Source of the DNA: an uncultured Hyphomicrobiales bacterium
GTDB taxonomy: Bacteria > Pseudomonadota > Alphaproteobacteria > Rhizobiales > Xanthobacteraceae
Direction: 5' to 3'
Assembly: GCA_903878085.1 (NCBI GenBank)
Contig: CAIRGJ010000055.1
Coordinates: 62,001 to 126,000 of the forward strand
DNA length: 64,000 bases
This document shows, one piece after another, positions 36,609 to 45,991 of the stretch (position 1 is its first letter; each line of letters opens with the position of its first letter). The translations under genes and the position numbers were made by a program. The notes beneath the pieces were generated by a model. It was not told where the DNA came from, ran no database searches, and was given only the letters and a program-made list of their open reading frames with translations.

Positions 36609-37823
36609 ATGAATAGTCCCCAGAAATCAGACACTTCGCCCTCATCTGGCGCCTTGCGCCGCGCCGCGGTCGCGCTGACGCTTGCGACTTTCGTCGTGGG
36701 CTGCGGCGAGGGCCAGAAGCCGCCCGGCGCCCCGCCGCCGCCGCCGGTCACGGTGGCCAAGCCGGTCAAGCGCGAGGTTTTCGACTTCGACGAATATGTC
36801 GGCCGCTTTGTCGCGGTGAACTCGGTGGAAGTGCGCGCCCGCGTCTCCGGCTATCTCGAAGGCGTGCATTTCAAGGACGGCCAGACCGTCAAGCAGGGCG
36901 ATCTGCTGTTCACCATCGACAAGCGCCCGTTCCAGAACGCGGTGGACCAGGCGCGCGCCAACGTGACCCAGGCCAAATCCAATCTCTCTTTCACCGAAGC
37001 CGATTATACGCGCGGCCAGCAACTGGTGCGCGACAAGACCATCACCGATCAGACCTTCGAGCAGCGCTCGCAAGCGTTCCGCAATGCGCAGGCTTCGGTC
37101 AGCAACGCGGAAGCCGCGCAGCGCACCTCCGAGCTCGACCTCGAGTTCACCGAGTTGCGCGCGCCGATCAACGGCCGCATCGGCGACCGGCGCGTGTCGC
37201 CGGGCAATCTCGTCACCGGCGGCGCCACCGGCAACACCACGTTGCTGGCCACCATCGTATCGACCGATCCGATCCGGTTTGAGTTCACGTTCGATGAGAC
37301 CTCGTATCTGCGTTACGAGCGGCTTGCCAAAACGGGGCAGGATATCGCCAGCCGCGGCGCCGGGACAAAGGTGTCGCTCAAGCTGATTGACGAAGCTGAA
37401 TTCGTTCATGACGGCAGCATCGATTTCGTCGACAACGTGATCGATCGCGCAACCGGCACCATTCGCGGCCGCGCGGTGTTCGGCAATTCCAACGGCGTGT
37501 TCACGCCCGGCATGTTCGCGCGGGTCCGGGTGCCGGCTTCGCCGGCTTACGAGGCGCTGCTGGTGCCGGACGCGGCCATCGGTACGGAACAGGCGCGCAA
37601 GTTCGCAACGGTCGTCAACGCCGACAATGCCATCGCGCCGAAATACGTGACGCTCGGGCAGGTCATGCCGGATGGCATGCGCGTGATCAAAGAAGGCCTG
37701 AGCGCCGACGACCGGGTGGTGGTGAACGGGCTGATGCGGGCGCGGCCCGGCCAGAAGGTGACGCCGCAGGAGCAGGGCGCGGCGCCCGCCGCACCAGGCG
37801 GCCCGCCGCAAGGCGCGAAATAG
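36609..37823 (+). CDS. RND efflux periplasmic adaptor (AcrA/MexE-like lipoprotein)
   Basis: The 404-residue membrane fusion protein has an N-terminal lipobox-like ATFVVGCGEG near residue 32. It probably becomes a lipoprotein anchored in the inner membrane. The biotinyl-lipoyl half is RVSGYLEGVHFKDGQTVKQG, then LLFTIDKRPFQNAVDQA. A coiled-coil hairpin spans about residues 105-160, and ELRAPINGRIGDRRVSPG closes the lipoyl fold. It joins the pump to an outer-membrane channel. The pump gene follows after 27 bp. No TolC homolog or repressor gene is adjacent. Confidence 0.93.
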   Translation: MNSPQKSDTSPSSGALRRAAVALTLATFVVGCGEGQKPPGAPPPPPVTVAKPVKREVFDFDEYVGRFVAVNSVEVRARVSGYLEGVHFKDGQTVKQGDLLFTIDKRPFQNAVDQARANVTQAKSNLSFTEADYTRGQQLVRDKTITDQTFEQRSQAFRNAQASVSNAEAAQRTSELDLEFTELRAPINGRIGDRRVSPGNLVTGGATGNTTLLATIVSTDPIRFEFTFDETSYLRYERLAKTGQDIASRGAGTKVSLKLIDEAEFVHDGSIDFVDNVIDRATGTIRGRAVFGNSNGVFTPGMFARVRVPASPAYEALLVPDAAIGTEQARKFATVVNADNAIAPKYVTLGQVMPDGMRVIKEGLSADDRVVVNGLMRARPGQKVTPQEQGAAPAAPGGPPQGAK

Positions 37824-37850
37824 CCCAATAAAGATCACAAGAAAAATCAA

Positions 37851-40800
37851 ATGCGCATTTCGCACTTCTTTATCGACCGGCCGATCTTCGCTTCCGTGGT
37901 CTCGATCGTCATCGTGATCCTGGGCGCCGTCGCATTCGTACGGCTGCCCATCGCGCAATATCCGGAAATCGCGCCGCCGACGATCACCGTCACCGGGCAA
38001 TATCCGGGCGCCGGCGCCGACATCGTGGCCTCGACCGTGGTGGCGCCGATCGAGCAGCAGATCAACGGCGTCGAGAACATGATCTATCTGTCGTCGAACT
38101 CGACGGCGGATGGACGGTTCTCGGTTTCGGTGACCTTCGATATCGGCACCAACCTCGATATCGCGCAGGTGCAGGTGCAGAATCGCGTTGCCATCGCGCA
38201 GCCGCGCCTGCCGGCCGACGTCCGCAATATCGGCGTCACGGTCAACAAGAGTTCGTCCGACCTGATGATGGTCGTGCATCTCTATTCGCCCGATAAATCG
38301 CGCGACACGCTGTTTATCTCGAACTACGCCACACTTGAAATCACCGACGCGGTGACCCGTGTCGACGGCGTGGGCTCCCTTATCGTGTTTGGCAGCCGCG
38401 ACTACGCGATGCGGATCTGGCTCGATCCCGACCGGCTGCAATCGGTGGGATTGACCGCGGGCGATGTCGTCTTGGCCCTGCAGGGCCAGAACGTGCAGGT
38501 CGCCTCCGGCGTCTTGAACCAGCCGCCAGTGGACAAGCCCGGTGCGTTCCAGATCAACGTGCAGACGCAAGGGCGGCTCGCCAATCCCGACGAGTTCGGG
38601 AATATCGTGGTCAAGCAGACTGCGACCGCGGTCGTGCGGATAAAGGACATCGCGCGAACGGAACTTGCGGCACAGGATTATTCGACCAATTCCTACCTCG
38701 ATCGCGACCCGGCGATTGCGCTCGGCATTTTCCAGCGCCCCGGCTCGAATGCACTGTCGACCGCCAAGGCCATCATCGCGACCATGGACGACTTGGCGAA
38801 GCGGTTTCCCGCCGGCCTGAAATACACCATCGTCTATAATCCGACCCAGTTCATCCAGGAGTCGGTGGACGCCGTCCGCGACACCATTACCGAAGCGATC
38901 CTCCTCGTCGTGCTGGTGGTCATCCTGTTCCTGCAGACCTGGCGCGCCGCGGTCATCCCCCTGATCGCCATTCCGGTGTCGCTGGTCGGCACGTTCTTCT
39001 TCATGTCGATCTTCGGATTCACGCTCAATAACCTGTCGCTGTTCGGCCTCGTACTCGCCATCGGCATCGTCGTGGACGACGCCATCGTGGTGGTGGAGAA
39101 CGTCCAGCGCAATATCGAGGCCGGGCTGACGCCGCACGACGCGGCGATCAAGAGTATGGACGAGGTCGGCGCCGCACTGATAGCGATCACGCTGGTGCTG
39201 ATCTCGGTGTTCGTGCCGTCCGCCTTCATCACCGGCATTTCCGGCCAATTCTACCGGCAGTTCGCGCTCACGATCGCGGGCGCTACGATTATCTCGCTGA
39301 TCGTGTCGCTGACGCTGTCGCCGGCGCTGTGCAGCCTGCTACTCAAGCCGCCGCAAGAGATGCCGAAACACTATTGGTGGAGCAGGCCGATCTACGCCTT
39401 CTTCGACCTGTTCAACCGCTATTTCGACAAGCTGACGCGCGGCTATGGCTGGCTGGCGGCACGGACGGTGCGTTTTGCCGTGCTGATGCTGGTCGTCTAT
39501 GCCGGCGTCGTCGTGTTCGGGCTTAACGAGTTCCGCAAAACGCCGATCGGCTTCATCCCGCAGCTCGACCGTGGCTACCTGATCATCGTGACGCAGCTTC
39601 CGCCGGCCGCTTCGCTGGCGCGCACCGATGACGTCAACCGGCGCGCCGTCGATATTGCCCTCAAGGTGCCGGGCGTCGCCCATGCCGTGAACATCGTCGG
39701 ATTCTCCGGCGCCACCTTCACCAACTCGCCGAACGCGGGCGCGATCTTCGTGACGCTCGATCCGTTCGACAAGCGCGCCGCCGATCCCGGCCAATCGGCC
39801 GCGGCGATTCAGGGCCAGTTGTTCATGCGGCTCGCGGCGATCCAGGAGGCGATGATCTTTGTCGCCGCGCCGCCGCCGGTGTCGGGCATCGGCAATGCCG
39901 GCGGCTTCCGCATGATGGTGGAAGATCGCGGCGGCCGCGGGCCGGGCGCTTTGCAGGGCGCCGTTTACGCGATGATGGGCCGCGCGGCACAGACGCCGGG
40001 CCTCGTTCAGGTCTATTCGCTGTTCGAGAACACGACGCCGCAACTTTATCTCGACATCGATCGCACCAAGGCGCAGTTGCTCGGGATCAATGTTCCGGAC
40101 GTGTTCGCCGCGCTGCAGATTTACCTCGGCTCGGCCTACGTCAACGACTTCAATTTGTTCGGACGAACCTACCGCGTGGTGGCGCAGGCCTCGGCCGACT
40201 ATCGTGCCGATAGCAAAGACGTCTTGAACATCCGCGTGCGCAACAACACCGGCGATACGGTGCCGCTTGGCGCGTTCACGACGGTGCGCAGCGTGACCGG
40301 ACCTTATCGCGTGCCGCGCTATAACCTGTATCCCGCGGCCGAACTCGATGGCAGCGCGGCGCCCGGCTATAGCCAGGGCCAGGCGATGCAGATCATGGAA
40401 AAACTTGCGGCGGAGACGCTACCGGAGGGCTTCTCCTTCGAGTGGACCACGCTGGCCTTCCAGCAACTGCGCGCCGGCAGTACGGCGATCTTCGCCTTCG
40501 TGCTGGCGGTGGTGTTCGTGTTTCTGGTGCTGGCCGCGCAGTTCGAAAGTCTGACGCTGCCGCTTGCGGTCATCCTGATCGTGCCGATGAGCCTCATCGC
40601 GTCCATCGTCGGCGTCGTGATACGCAGCCAGGATAATAATATTCTGACGCAAGTCGGGTTTATCGTTTTGATCGGCCTTGCCGCCAAGAACGCCATTCTG
40701 ATCGTCGAGTTTGCCAAGCAACTCGAAGACGCCGGCCGCGACCGCTTCGCGGCGGCGGTCGAAGCCGCGCATCTGCGGCTGCGGCCGATTCTCATGACGT

Positions 40801-41015
40801 CGTTCGCCTTCATCCTCGGCGTGACCCCGATGGCTTTCGCGATCGGCGCCGGCGCGGAATTGCGTCAGTCGCTGGGCACGGCGGTATTTTCCGGTATGAT
40901 CGGCGTGACCATATTTGGTCTTATCTTCACGCCGGTGTTCTACGTGGTGTCGCGCTGGGTCGCGGTCCGCGCCGGCCGGCAGCATCCGCAACCCGCGGGC
41001 AAACCGATCGAGTGA
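37851..41015 (+). CDS. RND multidrug efflux pump (AcrB/MexF family, HAE1)
   Basis: The 1054-residue inner-membrane pump starts MRISHFFIDRPIFASVVSIV, the classic HAE1 opening. It has twelve transmembrane helices in two halves and the proton-relay Asp pair in GIVVDDAIVVVENVQRNIE of helix 4. PIPAS-type porter domains lie between. The second half ends with GLAAKNAILIVEFAKQLEDA and the long cytoplasmic tail. Length and motifs are standard. It is tightly coupled to the molybdopterin oxidoreductase gene, whose ATG is 5 bp after this stop. Confidence 0.95.
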   Translation: MRISHFFIDRPIFASVVSIVIVILGAVAFVRLPIAQYPEIAPPTITVTGQYPGAGADIVASTVVAPIEQQINGVENMIYLSSNSTADGRFSVSVTFDIGTNLDIAQVQVQNRVAIAQPRLPADVRNIGVTVNKSSSDLMMVVHLYSPDKSRDTLFISNYATLEITDAVTRVDGVGSLIVFGSRDYAMRIWLDPDRLQSVGLTAGDVVLALQGQNVQVASGVLNQPPVDKPGAFQINVQTQGRLANPDEFGNIVVKQTATAVVRIKDIARTELAAQDYSTNSYLDRDPAIALGIFQRPGSNALSTAKAIIATMDDLAKRFPAGLKYTIVYNPTQFIQESVDAVRDTITEAILLVVLVVILFLQTWRAAVIPLIAIPVSLVGTFFFMSIFGFTLNNLSLFGLVLAIGIVVDDAIVVVENVQRNIEAGLTPHDAAIKSMDEVGAALIAITLVLISVFVPSAFITGISGQFYRQFALTIAGATIISLIVSLTLSPALCSLLLKPPQEMPKHYWWSRPIYAFFDLFNRYFDKLTRGYGWLAARTVRFAVLMLVVYAGVVVFGLNEFRKTPIGFIPQLDRGYLIIVTQLPPAASLARTDDVNRRAVDIALKVPGVAHAVNIVGFSGATFTNSPNAGAIFVTLDPFDKRAADPGQSAAAIQGQLFMRLAAIQEAMIFVAAPPPVSGIGNAGGFRMMVEDRGGRGPGALQGAVYAMMGRAAQTPGLVQVYSLFENTTPQLYLDIDRTKAQLLGINVPDVFAALQIYLGSAYVNDFNLFGRTYRVVAQASADYRADSKDVLNIRVRNNTGDTVPLGAFTTVRSVTGPYRVPRYNLYPAAELDGSAAPGYSQGQAMQIMEKLAAETLPEGFSFEWTTLAFQQLRAGSTAIFAFVLAVVFVFLVLAAQFESLTLPLAVILIVPMSLIASIVGVVIRSQDNNILTQVGFIVLIGLAAKNAILIVEFAKQLEDAGRDRFAAAVEAAHLRLRPILMTSFAFILGVTPMAFAIGAGAELRQSLGTAVFSGMIGVTIFGLIFTPVFYVVSRWVAVRAGRQHPQPAGKPIE

Positions 41016-41020
41016 GCGCG

Positions 41021-43315
41021 ATGAAATTCGGCTTCGGACAGGCGCTGACCCGTAAGGAAGACGATGCGCTGCTGCGCGGGGCCGGACGCTACGTCGCCGA
41101 TGTCGCGCCCGACGCGACTTTGCACGCCGTCGTGCTGCGCTCGCCGCATGCGCATGCGCGGTTCGGCATTTCCGATCTGGCGCGTGTGCGCGCCATGAAG
41201 GGCGTGCGGCTGGTGCTCACCGCCGCCGATATTACCGGGCTTGGTCCGCTGCCGACCCCCGGCGTCTTGCCGGACGTCGCGATCAAGGTGCCGCATTATC
41301 CGATCCTGGCCAAGGATGTGGTCAAGCATGTCGGCGATGCCATCGCCTTTGTCGTCGCCGACACGCTCAACGCCGCCAAGGATGGCGCCGAGGCGATCAC
41401 GGTCGATTGGCAGCCGTTGCCGCACGTGATCGGTGCGCTGGCGGCGCTTAAATTCGGCGCGGCTCCGGTCTGGGCCGATCAGCCGGGCAATCTGGCGTTC
41501 GAAACGTCGATGGGCGACGCCGCCGCAACCAAGCAGGCCTTCGCGCAGGCCGCGCGCACGGTGTCGCTCACCATCGTCAATCAGCGCCTCGTCACCAACT
41601 ACATGGATACCCGCGGCGTCATCGCGGAATATGACGGCGACCGCTACACGCTGACGCTGGGCAGCCAGGGCAGCCACATCATCCGCGACATTATCGGCGG
41701 CGCGGTGATGAAACTGCCGCCGGAAAAGATGCGCGTGATCACGCCGGACGTCGGCGGCGGCTTCGGCACCAAATTGTTTCCCTATCGCGAATACGCGCTG
41801 GCCGCAGTGGCGGCGGAGCGCCTGCGCAAGCCAGTGAAGTGGGTTGCCGACCGCAGCGAACATTTTCTGGGCGACAGCCACGGCCGCGACAACATCTCGA
41901 CGGCAAAACTCGCGCTCGACGACAAGGGGCGCTTCCTCGCGCTCGATCTCGATATCATCGCCGACATGGGCGCCTATCTGTCGTGCTACGCGCCGTACAT
42001 TCCCTGGCTCGGCCTCGGCATGGCGACCGGTGCCTACGACATTCCGGTGGCGCACGCGCGGTTGCGCGCGACCTTCACCAACACCGTTCCGGTTGACGCC
42101 TACCGCGGCGCCGGCCGGCCGGAAGCCTCCTATCTGATCGAGCGCGCGGTCGATGCCGCGGCGCTCGAGATCGGCATGGCGCCCGACGCGCTGCGCCGCA
42201 GGAATCTCATCAAGCCGAAGGCGCTGCCGTATAAAACCCCGACCGGCAAAATCTACGATTCCGGCGATTTCGCAGGCTGCATGGTGCACGCGCAGGAGAT
42301 CGTCGATTGGGCTGGTTTCCCCAAACGCGCCACGGCGGCCAAGCGCGCCGGCAAACTGCGCGGCATCGGCATGGCGACCTATATCGAAGCCTGCGGCAAT
42401 AATGGGCCGGAAACCGCGACCATCAATCTCGACAAAGACGGCGGCGTCACCGTGCTGATCGGCTCGCAATCGACCGGGCAGGGCCACGCCACGTCTTACG
42501 CGCAGCTTGTCGCCGATCACCTCGACCTGCCGCCCGAACTGGTGCGCGTGGTGCAGGGCGATACCGACCGCATCGCCACCGGCGCCGGCACCGGCGGCTC
42601 GAGTTCGATCCCGATCGGCGGCGTCTCGGTCGACCGCGCCAGCAAGACGCTGGCCGGCCAGCTCAAGGAGATCGCCGCCGATGCTCTGGAAGCCGCAGTT
42701 GGCGATCTGGAAATCGCCAACGGCGCCGTGCGTATTGCCGGCACCGACCGCGCGATTTCCTTTGCCGACATCGCCGCGCATCCCAAGGCGAGCCCGGACA
42801 AGCTTAAGGCGGCGAACGAGTTTTCCAATGAGCCGCCGACTTATCCGAATGGCACCCACATCGCCGAGGTCGAGATCGATCCCGACACCGGCATCACCAC
42901 GATCATGAAATACGTGATCGTCGATGACTTCGGCGCTACGCTCAATCCGCTGATGCTGGCTGGCCAGGTCCATGGCGGCGCGATGCAGGGCATCGGCCAG
43001 GCGCTGATGGAAGACACGGTCTACGACGTTCAGTCGGGGCAACTGCTCAGCGCCAGCTTCATGGACTACGCCATGCCGCGCGCACTCGACGCGCCGGACT
43101 TCGTGTTCGAAACGCGCAACACGCCGTGCAAGACCAACCCGCTCGGCGTCAAAGGCGCGGGCGAGGCCGGCGCCATCGGTTCATGTCCGGCGGTCATGAA
43201 TGCGGTCGTCGACGCCCTGTGGCGCGCCTACGGCATCCGCCATATCGACATGCCGGCGACGCCGCAGAAGGTCTGGCAAGCCATTGAAAAAGCACGAAAA
43301 TCGTCGTCTGCTTGA
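41021..43315 (+). CDS. Orphan CoxL/XDH-type molybdopterin-binding oxidoreductase subunit
   Basis: The 764-residue protein is the large Mo-cofactor subunit of the xanthine dehydrogenase/aldehyde oxidase family. It has DALLRGAGRYVADV at the start and VGGGFGTKLFPYREYA. The active-site loop AYRGAGR at residues 360-366 is the 'form II' CoxL-like type, not the CO-oxidising CSFR type. The catalytic Glu is about residue 715 in KGAGEAGAIGS. No signal peptide is seen, so it is probably cytoplasmic. No FAD- or 2Fe-2S-subunit gene is adjacent, so partners must be elsewhere. A GTG at 41012 overlapping the pump stop is a possible alternative start. Confidence 0.9.
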   Translation: MKFGFGQALTRKEDDALLRGAGRYVADVAPDATLHAVVLRSPHAHARFGISDLARVRAMKGVRLVLTAADITGLGPLPTPGVLPDVAIKVPHYPILAKDVVKHVGDAIAFVVADTLNAAKDGAEAITVDWQPLPHVIGALAALKFGAAPVWADQPGNLAFETSMGDAAATKQAFAQAARTVSLTIVNQRLVTNYMDTRGVIAEYDGDRYTLTLGSQGSHIIRDIIGGAVMKLPPEKMRVITPDVGGGFGTKLFPYREYALAAVAAERLRKPVKWVADRSEHFLGDSHGRDNISTAKLALDDKGRFLALDLDIIADMGAYLSCYAPYIPWLGLGMATGAYDIPVAHARLRATFTNTVPVDAYRGAGRPEASYLIERAVDAAALEIGMAPDALRRRNLIKPKALPYKTPTGKIYDSGDFAGCMVHAQEIVDWAGFPKRATAAKRAGKLRGIGMATYIEACGNNGPETATINLDKDGGVTVLIGSQSTGQGHATSYAQLVADHLDLPPELVRVVQGDTDRIATGAGTGGSSSIPIGGVSVDRASKTLAGQLKEIAADALEAAVGDLEIANGAVRIAGTDRAISFADIAAHPKASPDKLKAANEFSNEPPTYPNGTHIAEVEIDPDTGITTIMKYVIVDDFGATLNPLMLAGQVHGGAMQGIGQALMEDTVYDVQSGQLLSASFMDYAMPRALDAPDFVFETRNTPCKTNPLGVKGAGEAGAIGSCPAVMNAVVDALWRAYGIRHIDMPATPQKVWQAIEKARKSSSA

Positions 43316-43441
43316 TCTGCCGGCGCCGATCGCGGCGTCCTGATCCCGGCTGCGGCGTCGGATCTCAATTGGTGCAGTGGAATAAACCGGCCAGCATGGG
43401 GTTTGCCGAAGACTGACTTAATCCAGGTCTCGGAGGGCTTC

Positions 43442-43894
43442 ATGAAATTAGCTACGGTGTTTGCGGCAGCGGCCTTCGCCGTGCTCGCCCTAGGCGCGAC
43501 GGCGGTCGTTGCGCAGCAAGACCCGATCGCCGCCCGCAAGGCACTGATGAAGGGCAACAACGACAACGCGCGCAACGTGACCGGGATGATCCGCGGCAAC
43601 GCGGCCTTCGACGCCGCCATCGTCAACGCGGCTTTCGATCAATGGGCCGAGACGGCGAAAAAATTGCCCGGCCTGTTTCCCGACAGTTCCAAGACCGGCG
43701 GCGAGACCCGCGCGATGCCGAAGATCTGGGACAACAAGAAAGACTTCGATGACAAAGCCACGGCCTTCGGCAAAGCCGCGGCGGACAATCGCGCCAAGGC
43801 AGTAGAATCGCTCGACGGCCTCAAGGCCGCGATCGCGGTCGTCGGCAAGACTTGCGACAACTGTCACGAAGATTACCGCGCGCCGCGGCAATAA
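43442..43894 (+). CDS. Cytochrome c' / c556-like class II cytochrome
   Basis: The 150-residue secreted protein has a signal peptide (about 1-24, ending VVAQ) and a C-terminal haem site CDNCH with the histidine ligand. This is the position seen in four-helix class II cytochromes c. DPIAARKALMKGNNDNARNV matches the first helix of the family. GGAGG lies about five bases before the ATG, which decides this start over one 39 bp upstream. It acts in the periplasm as an electron carrier or NO/CO binder. It is followed by a clear terminator, so its transcription is probably separate from the next gene. Confidence 0.9.
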   Translation: MKLATVFAAAAFAVLALGATAVVAQQDPIAARKALMKGNNDNARNVTGMIRGNAAFDAAIVNAAFDQWAETAKKLPGLFPDSSKTGGETRAMPKIWDNKKDFDDKATAFGKAAADNRAKAVESLDGLKAAIAVVGKTCDNCHEDYRAPRQ

Positions 43895-43917
43895 TACGAG
43901 CACGGATTTCGTGCATG

Positions 43918-43953
43918 ACGCCGGCGCGTGCCAGTCGCGCCGGTGTTTTGTTT
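43918..43953 (+). terminator. Rho-independent terminator after the cytochrome c' gene
   Basis: The stem CCGGCGCG (43921-43928) pairs with CGCGCCGG (43936-43943), with outer pairs extending to 43918. TGTTTTGTTT follows. Confidence 0.75.
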
Positions 43954-43981
43954 GCGCTATGAGGTGCGGCGGGGAATGCGC

Positions 43982-44899
43982 ATGATGAAGAAGCTGATCG
44001 TGCTGGCGACGGTTTGCGCTGTGCTTGGACTTGCGGCGTTCTGGTTCCTCACCATTCCGCAGACCGTGCCAGCAAGCGCGCTCGGCGCCCATGTGCCCGA
44101 CCTCGCCAATGGCAAGACCATGTTTCAGATCGGCGGCTGCGCCTCCTGTCACGCGGTGCCGAAGCAAGAAGACCGGACCAGGCTCGGCGGTGGCCTGGCG
44201 CTAAATTCGCCCTTCGGTACTTTCTATGTGCCGAACATCTCGTCCGATCGACAAGACGGCATCGGCGGCTGGAGCGAAGCGCAATTCGTCACCGCTCTCA
44301 ACAAGGGCACGTCGCCGTCCGGCGAGCATTACTATCCGGCGTTTCCCTACGCATCCTATCAGCGCGTCACGTTCGACGACCTGCGCGATCTGTTCGCTTA
44401 TCTCAAGACGCTGCCGCCGATCGCCGGCAGCGTGCGGGATCACGATCTGCCGTTTCCGTTCAACATCCGGCGGTTGCTCGGCGGCTGGAAGCTCTTGTTT
44501 CTCGACGGCGCGCCGTTCAAGCCGGAGCTGGGGCAGACGGCGCAATGGAATCGCGGCGCCTATCTGGTCAACGGTGCCGGCCACTGTGCCGAGTGTCATT
44601 CGCCACGCAATGCGCTCGGCGGAATTGAGCGCGGACTGCGCTTTACCGGCGGGCCGGCGCCGGACGGGCAGGGCGGCGTGCCCAACATCACCCAGTTCAA
44701 ACTCAAGAACTGGTCGGTGGCCGACATCGCCGAAACGCTCGAGACCGGCATGACGCCGGACGCCGACCGTGTCGGCGGCAACATGGTCGACGTGGTGCGC
44801 AACACCTCACAACTTACGCAAGCCGACCGCGAGGCCATGGCGGTCTACGTCAAGTCGCTGCCGGCGGTCGAAGGCCACGCGCCGAAGAAAAAACAGTAG
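43982..44899 (+). CDS. Membrane-anchored dihaem cytochrome c
   Basis: The 305-residue protein has an N-terminal hydrophobic signal or anchor (LIVLATVCAVLGLAAFWFLT). Two c-type haem sites are present, CASCH (about residue 55) and CAECH (about residue 199), giving two cytochrome c domains. This layout matches the cytochrome subunits of periplasmic alcohol/aldehyde or nicotinate-type dehydrogenases and gluconate dehydrogenase. It lies near the CoxL-like gene and may take its electrons, but cellular compartments differ unless an intermediary exists. The ATG at 43982 has GGGGA six bases ahead; 43976 is an alternative. Confidence 0.88.
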   Translation: MMKKLIVLATVCAVLGLAAFWFLTIPQTVPASALGAHVPDLANGKTMFQIGGCASCHAVPKQEDRTRLGGGLALNSPFGTFYVPNISSDRQDGIGGWSEAQFVTALNKGTSPSGEHYYPAFPYASYQRVTFDDLRDLFAYLKTLPPIAGSVRDHDLPFPFNIRRLLGGWKLLFLDGAPFKPELGQTAQWNRGAYLVNGAGHCAECHSPRNALGGIERGLRFTGGPAPDGQGGVPNITQFKLKNWSVADIAETLETGMTPDADRVGGNMVDVVRNTSQLTQADREAMAVYVKSLPAVEGHAPKKKQ

Positions 44900-44960
44900 T
44901 TCCGCTTTCATTCCACCGGCTATCGCGGCTATGTAGAGGCTGCCGCCGGGAATTGTTGGA

Positions 44961-45893
44961 ATGAATCTGTTCAAGGCCATCGGCTTCAAGCTGATCTCAG
45001 CGCTATTGTTTGCCGCTTTGTCCGCCTTGGTTCGCCAGTTGAGCGAGGTGACGCCGGTCGGCCAACTGGTGTTCTTCCGCAGCGCCTGCGCGATTCCTCC
45101 GGTCTTGTTGATCTATGCGCTTCGCGGCGAACTGATGGAGGCGGTGCGCACCAACCGGGTGTTCGGCCAGCTTGGCCGCGGCGCGCTCAGCGTTGGCGGC
45201 ATGTTTACCAATTTCTCGGCATTGCAGCGGCTGCCTTTGGCCGACGCCACCGCGATTTCCTTCGCCTCGCCGCTGATCACGGTGGCGCTGGCGGCGATCA
45301 TCCTGAAGGAGCGCGTGCGGTTCTACCGCTGGACCGCGGTGCTGGTCGGCTTTGCCGGCGTCATCGTGATGCTGATCCCGCATCTCGACCTCAGCCACTA
45401 CGTCACCTCCGGTGCGATGGCCGTGGCGACCGTTGGCTCGATATTCGCGCTGATTTCGGCGTTCTGCAACGCTGGCACCGTGATCCAGACGCGGCGGCTG
45501 ACGCAAAGCGAAACCACATCGTCGATCGTGTTTTATTTCTCGCTGGTGACCGCGCTGGCCGGTCTGGTGACGCTGCCATTCGCCTGGCACACGCCGACCG
45601 GCTCCGAATTGTTGATGCTGGTCGCGACGGGCGTCTTCGGCGGCATCGCCCACATTTTCCTCACCGAAAGCTACCGCTATGCCGCCGCCTCGGTGGTGGC
45701 GCCGTTCGATTACACCTCGATGCTATGGGCGCTGCTGCTCGGCTACTGGCTGTTCGGCGAGTTGCCCAGCGGCCTCGTCTATGTTGGGGCGAGCATCGTC
45801 GCCGGCGCCGGGCTATTCGTGATCTGGCGCGAACGGCAAATCGGCATCCAGCGTCGGCGCGAGGCGGAAGGCCCGCGAAGGCCGGAAATCTAA
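44961..45893 (+). CDS. DMT superfamily (EamA) exporter
   Basis: The 310-residue protein has ten predicted helices in two EamA repeats. The first contains NLFKAIGFKLISALLFAALS and FFRSACAIPPVLLIYALRGE. The second has ESYRYAAASVVAPFDYTSML, a motif of the RhaT/YdcZ-type EamA proteins. These export metabolites such as amino acids or nucleosides; the substrate here is unknown. It starts 61 bp after the cytochrome gene. Confidence 0.9.
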   Translation: MNLFKAIGFKLISALLFAALSALVRQLSEVTPVGQLVFFRSACAIPPVLLIYALRGELMEAVRTNRVFGQLGRGALSVGGMFTNFSALQRLPLADATAISFASPLITVALAAIILKERVRFYRWTAVLVGFAGVIVMLIPHLDLSHYVTSGAMAVATVGSIFALISAFCNAGTVIQTRRLTQSETTSSIVFYFSLVTALAGLVTLPFAWHTPTGSELLMLVATGVFGGIAHIFLTESYRYAAASVVAPFDYTSMLWALLLGYWLFGELPSGLVYVGASIVAGAGLFVIWRERQIGIQRRREAEGPRRPEI

Positions 45894-45924
45894 GCTTTGA
45901 GCGCACTATGCCGCACCTGATGTT

Positions 45925-45938
45925 TTGATCCTTATCAA
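45925..45938 (+). promoter_or_regulatory. FNR/FixK-type box TTGATCCTTATCAA
   Basis: This is a perfect match to TTGAT-N4-ATCAA, the target of the oxygen-responsive CRP/FNR regulators (FNR, Anr, FixK). It lies within a longer palindrome, GTTTTGAT-N4-ATCAAAAC. A -10-like TATGGT at 45962-45967 predicts a start near 45973, placing the box centre at about -41.5, the classic class II activator position. It should activate the small His-rich gene under low oxygen. Confidence 0.8.
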
Positions 45939-45991
45939 AACGTTGCGCTACCGGTCGGCAGTATGGTGATTAAATTCACATGGAGGATTCA

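Noticed and set aside
36642..39248. An 868-codon open frame on the minus strand opposite the efflux genes.
   Set aside because: High GC gives long antisense frames; the plus-strand RND proteins are clear and the antisense protein is charged low-complexity sequence without motifs.
40940..43042. A 700-codon minus-strand frame opposite the CoxL-like gene.
   Set aside because: Same reason: composition is Arg/Asp/Gly-rich without domains, opposite an unmistakable oxidoreductase.
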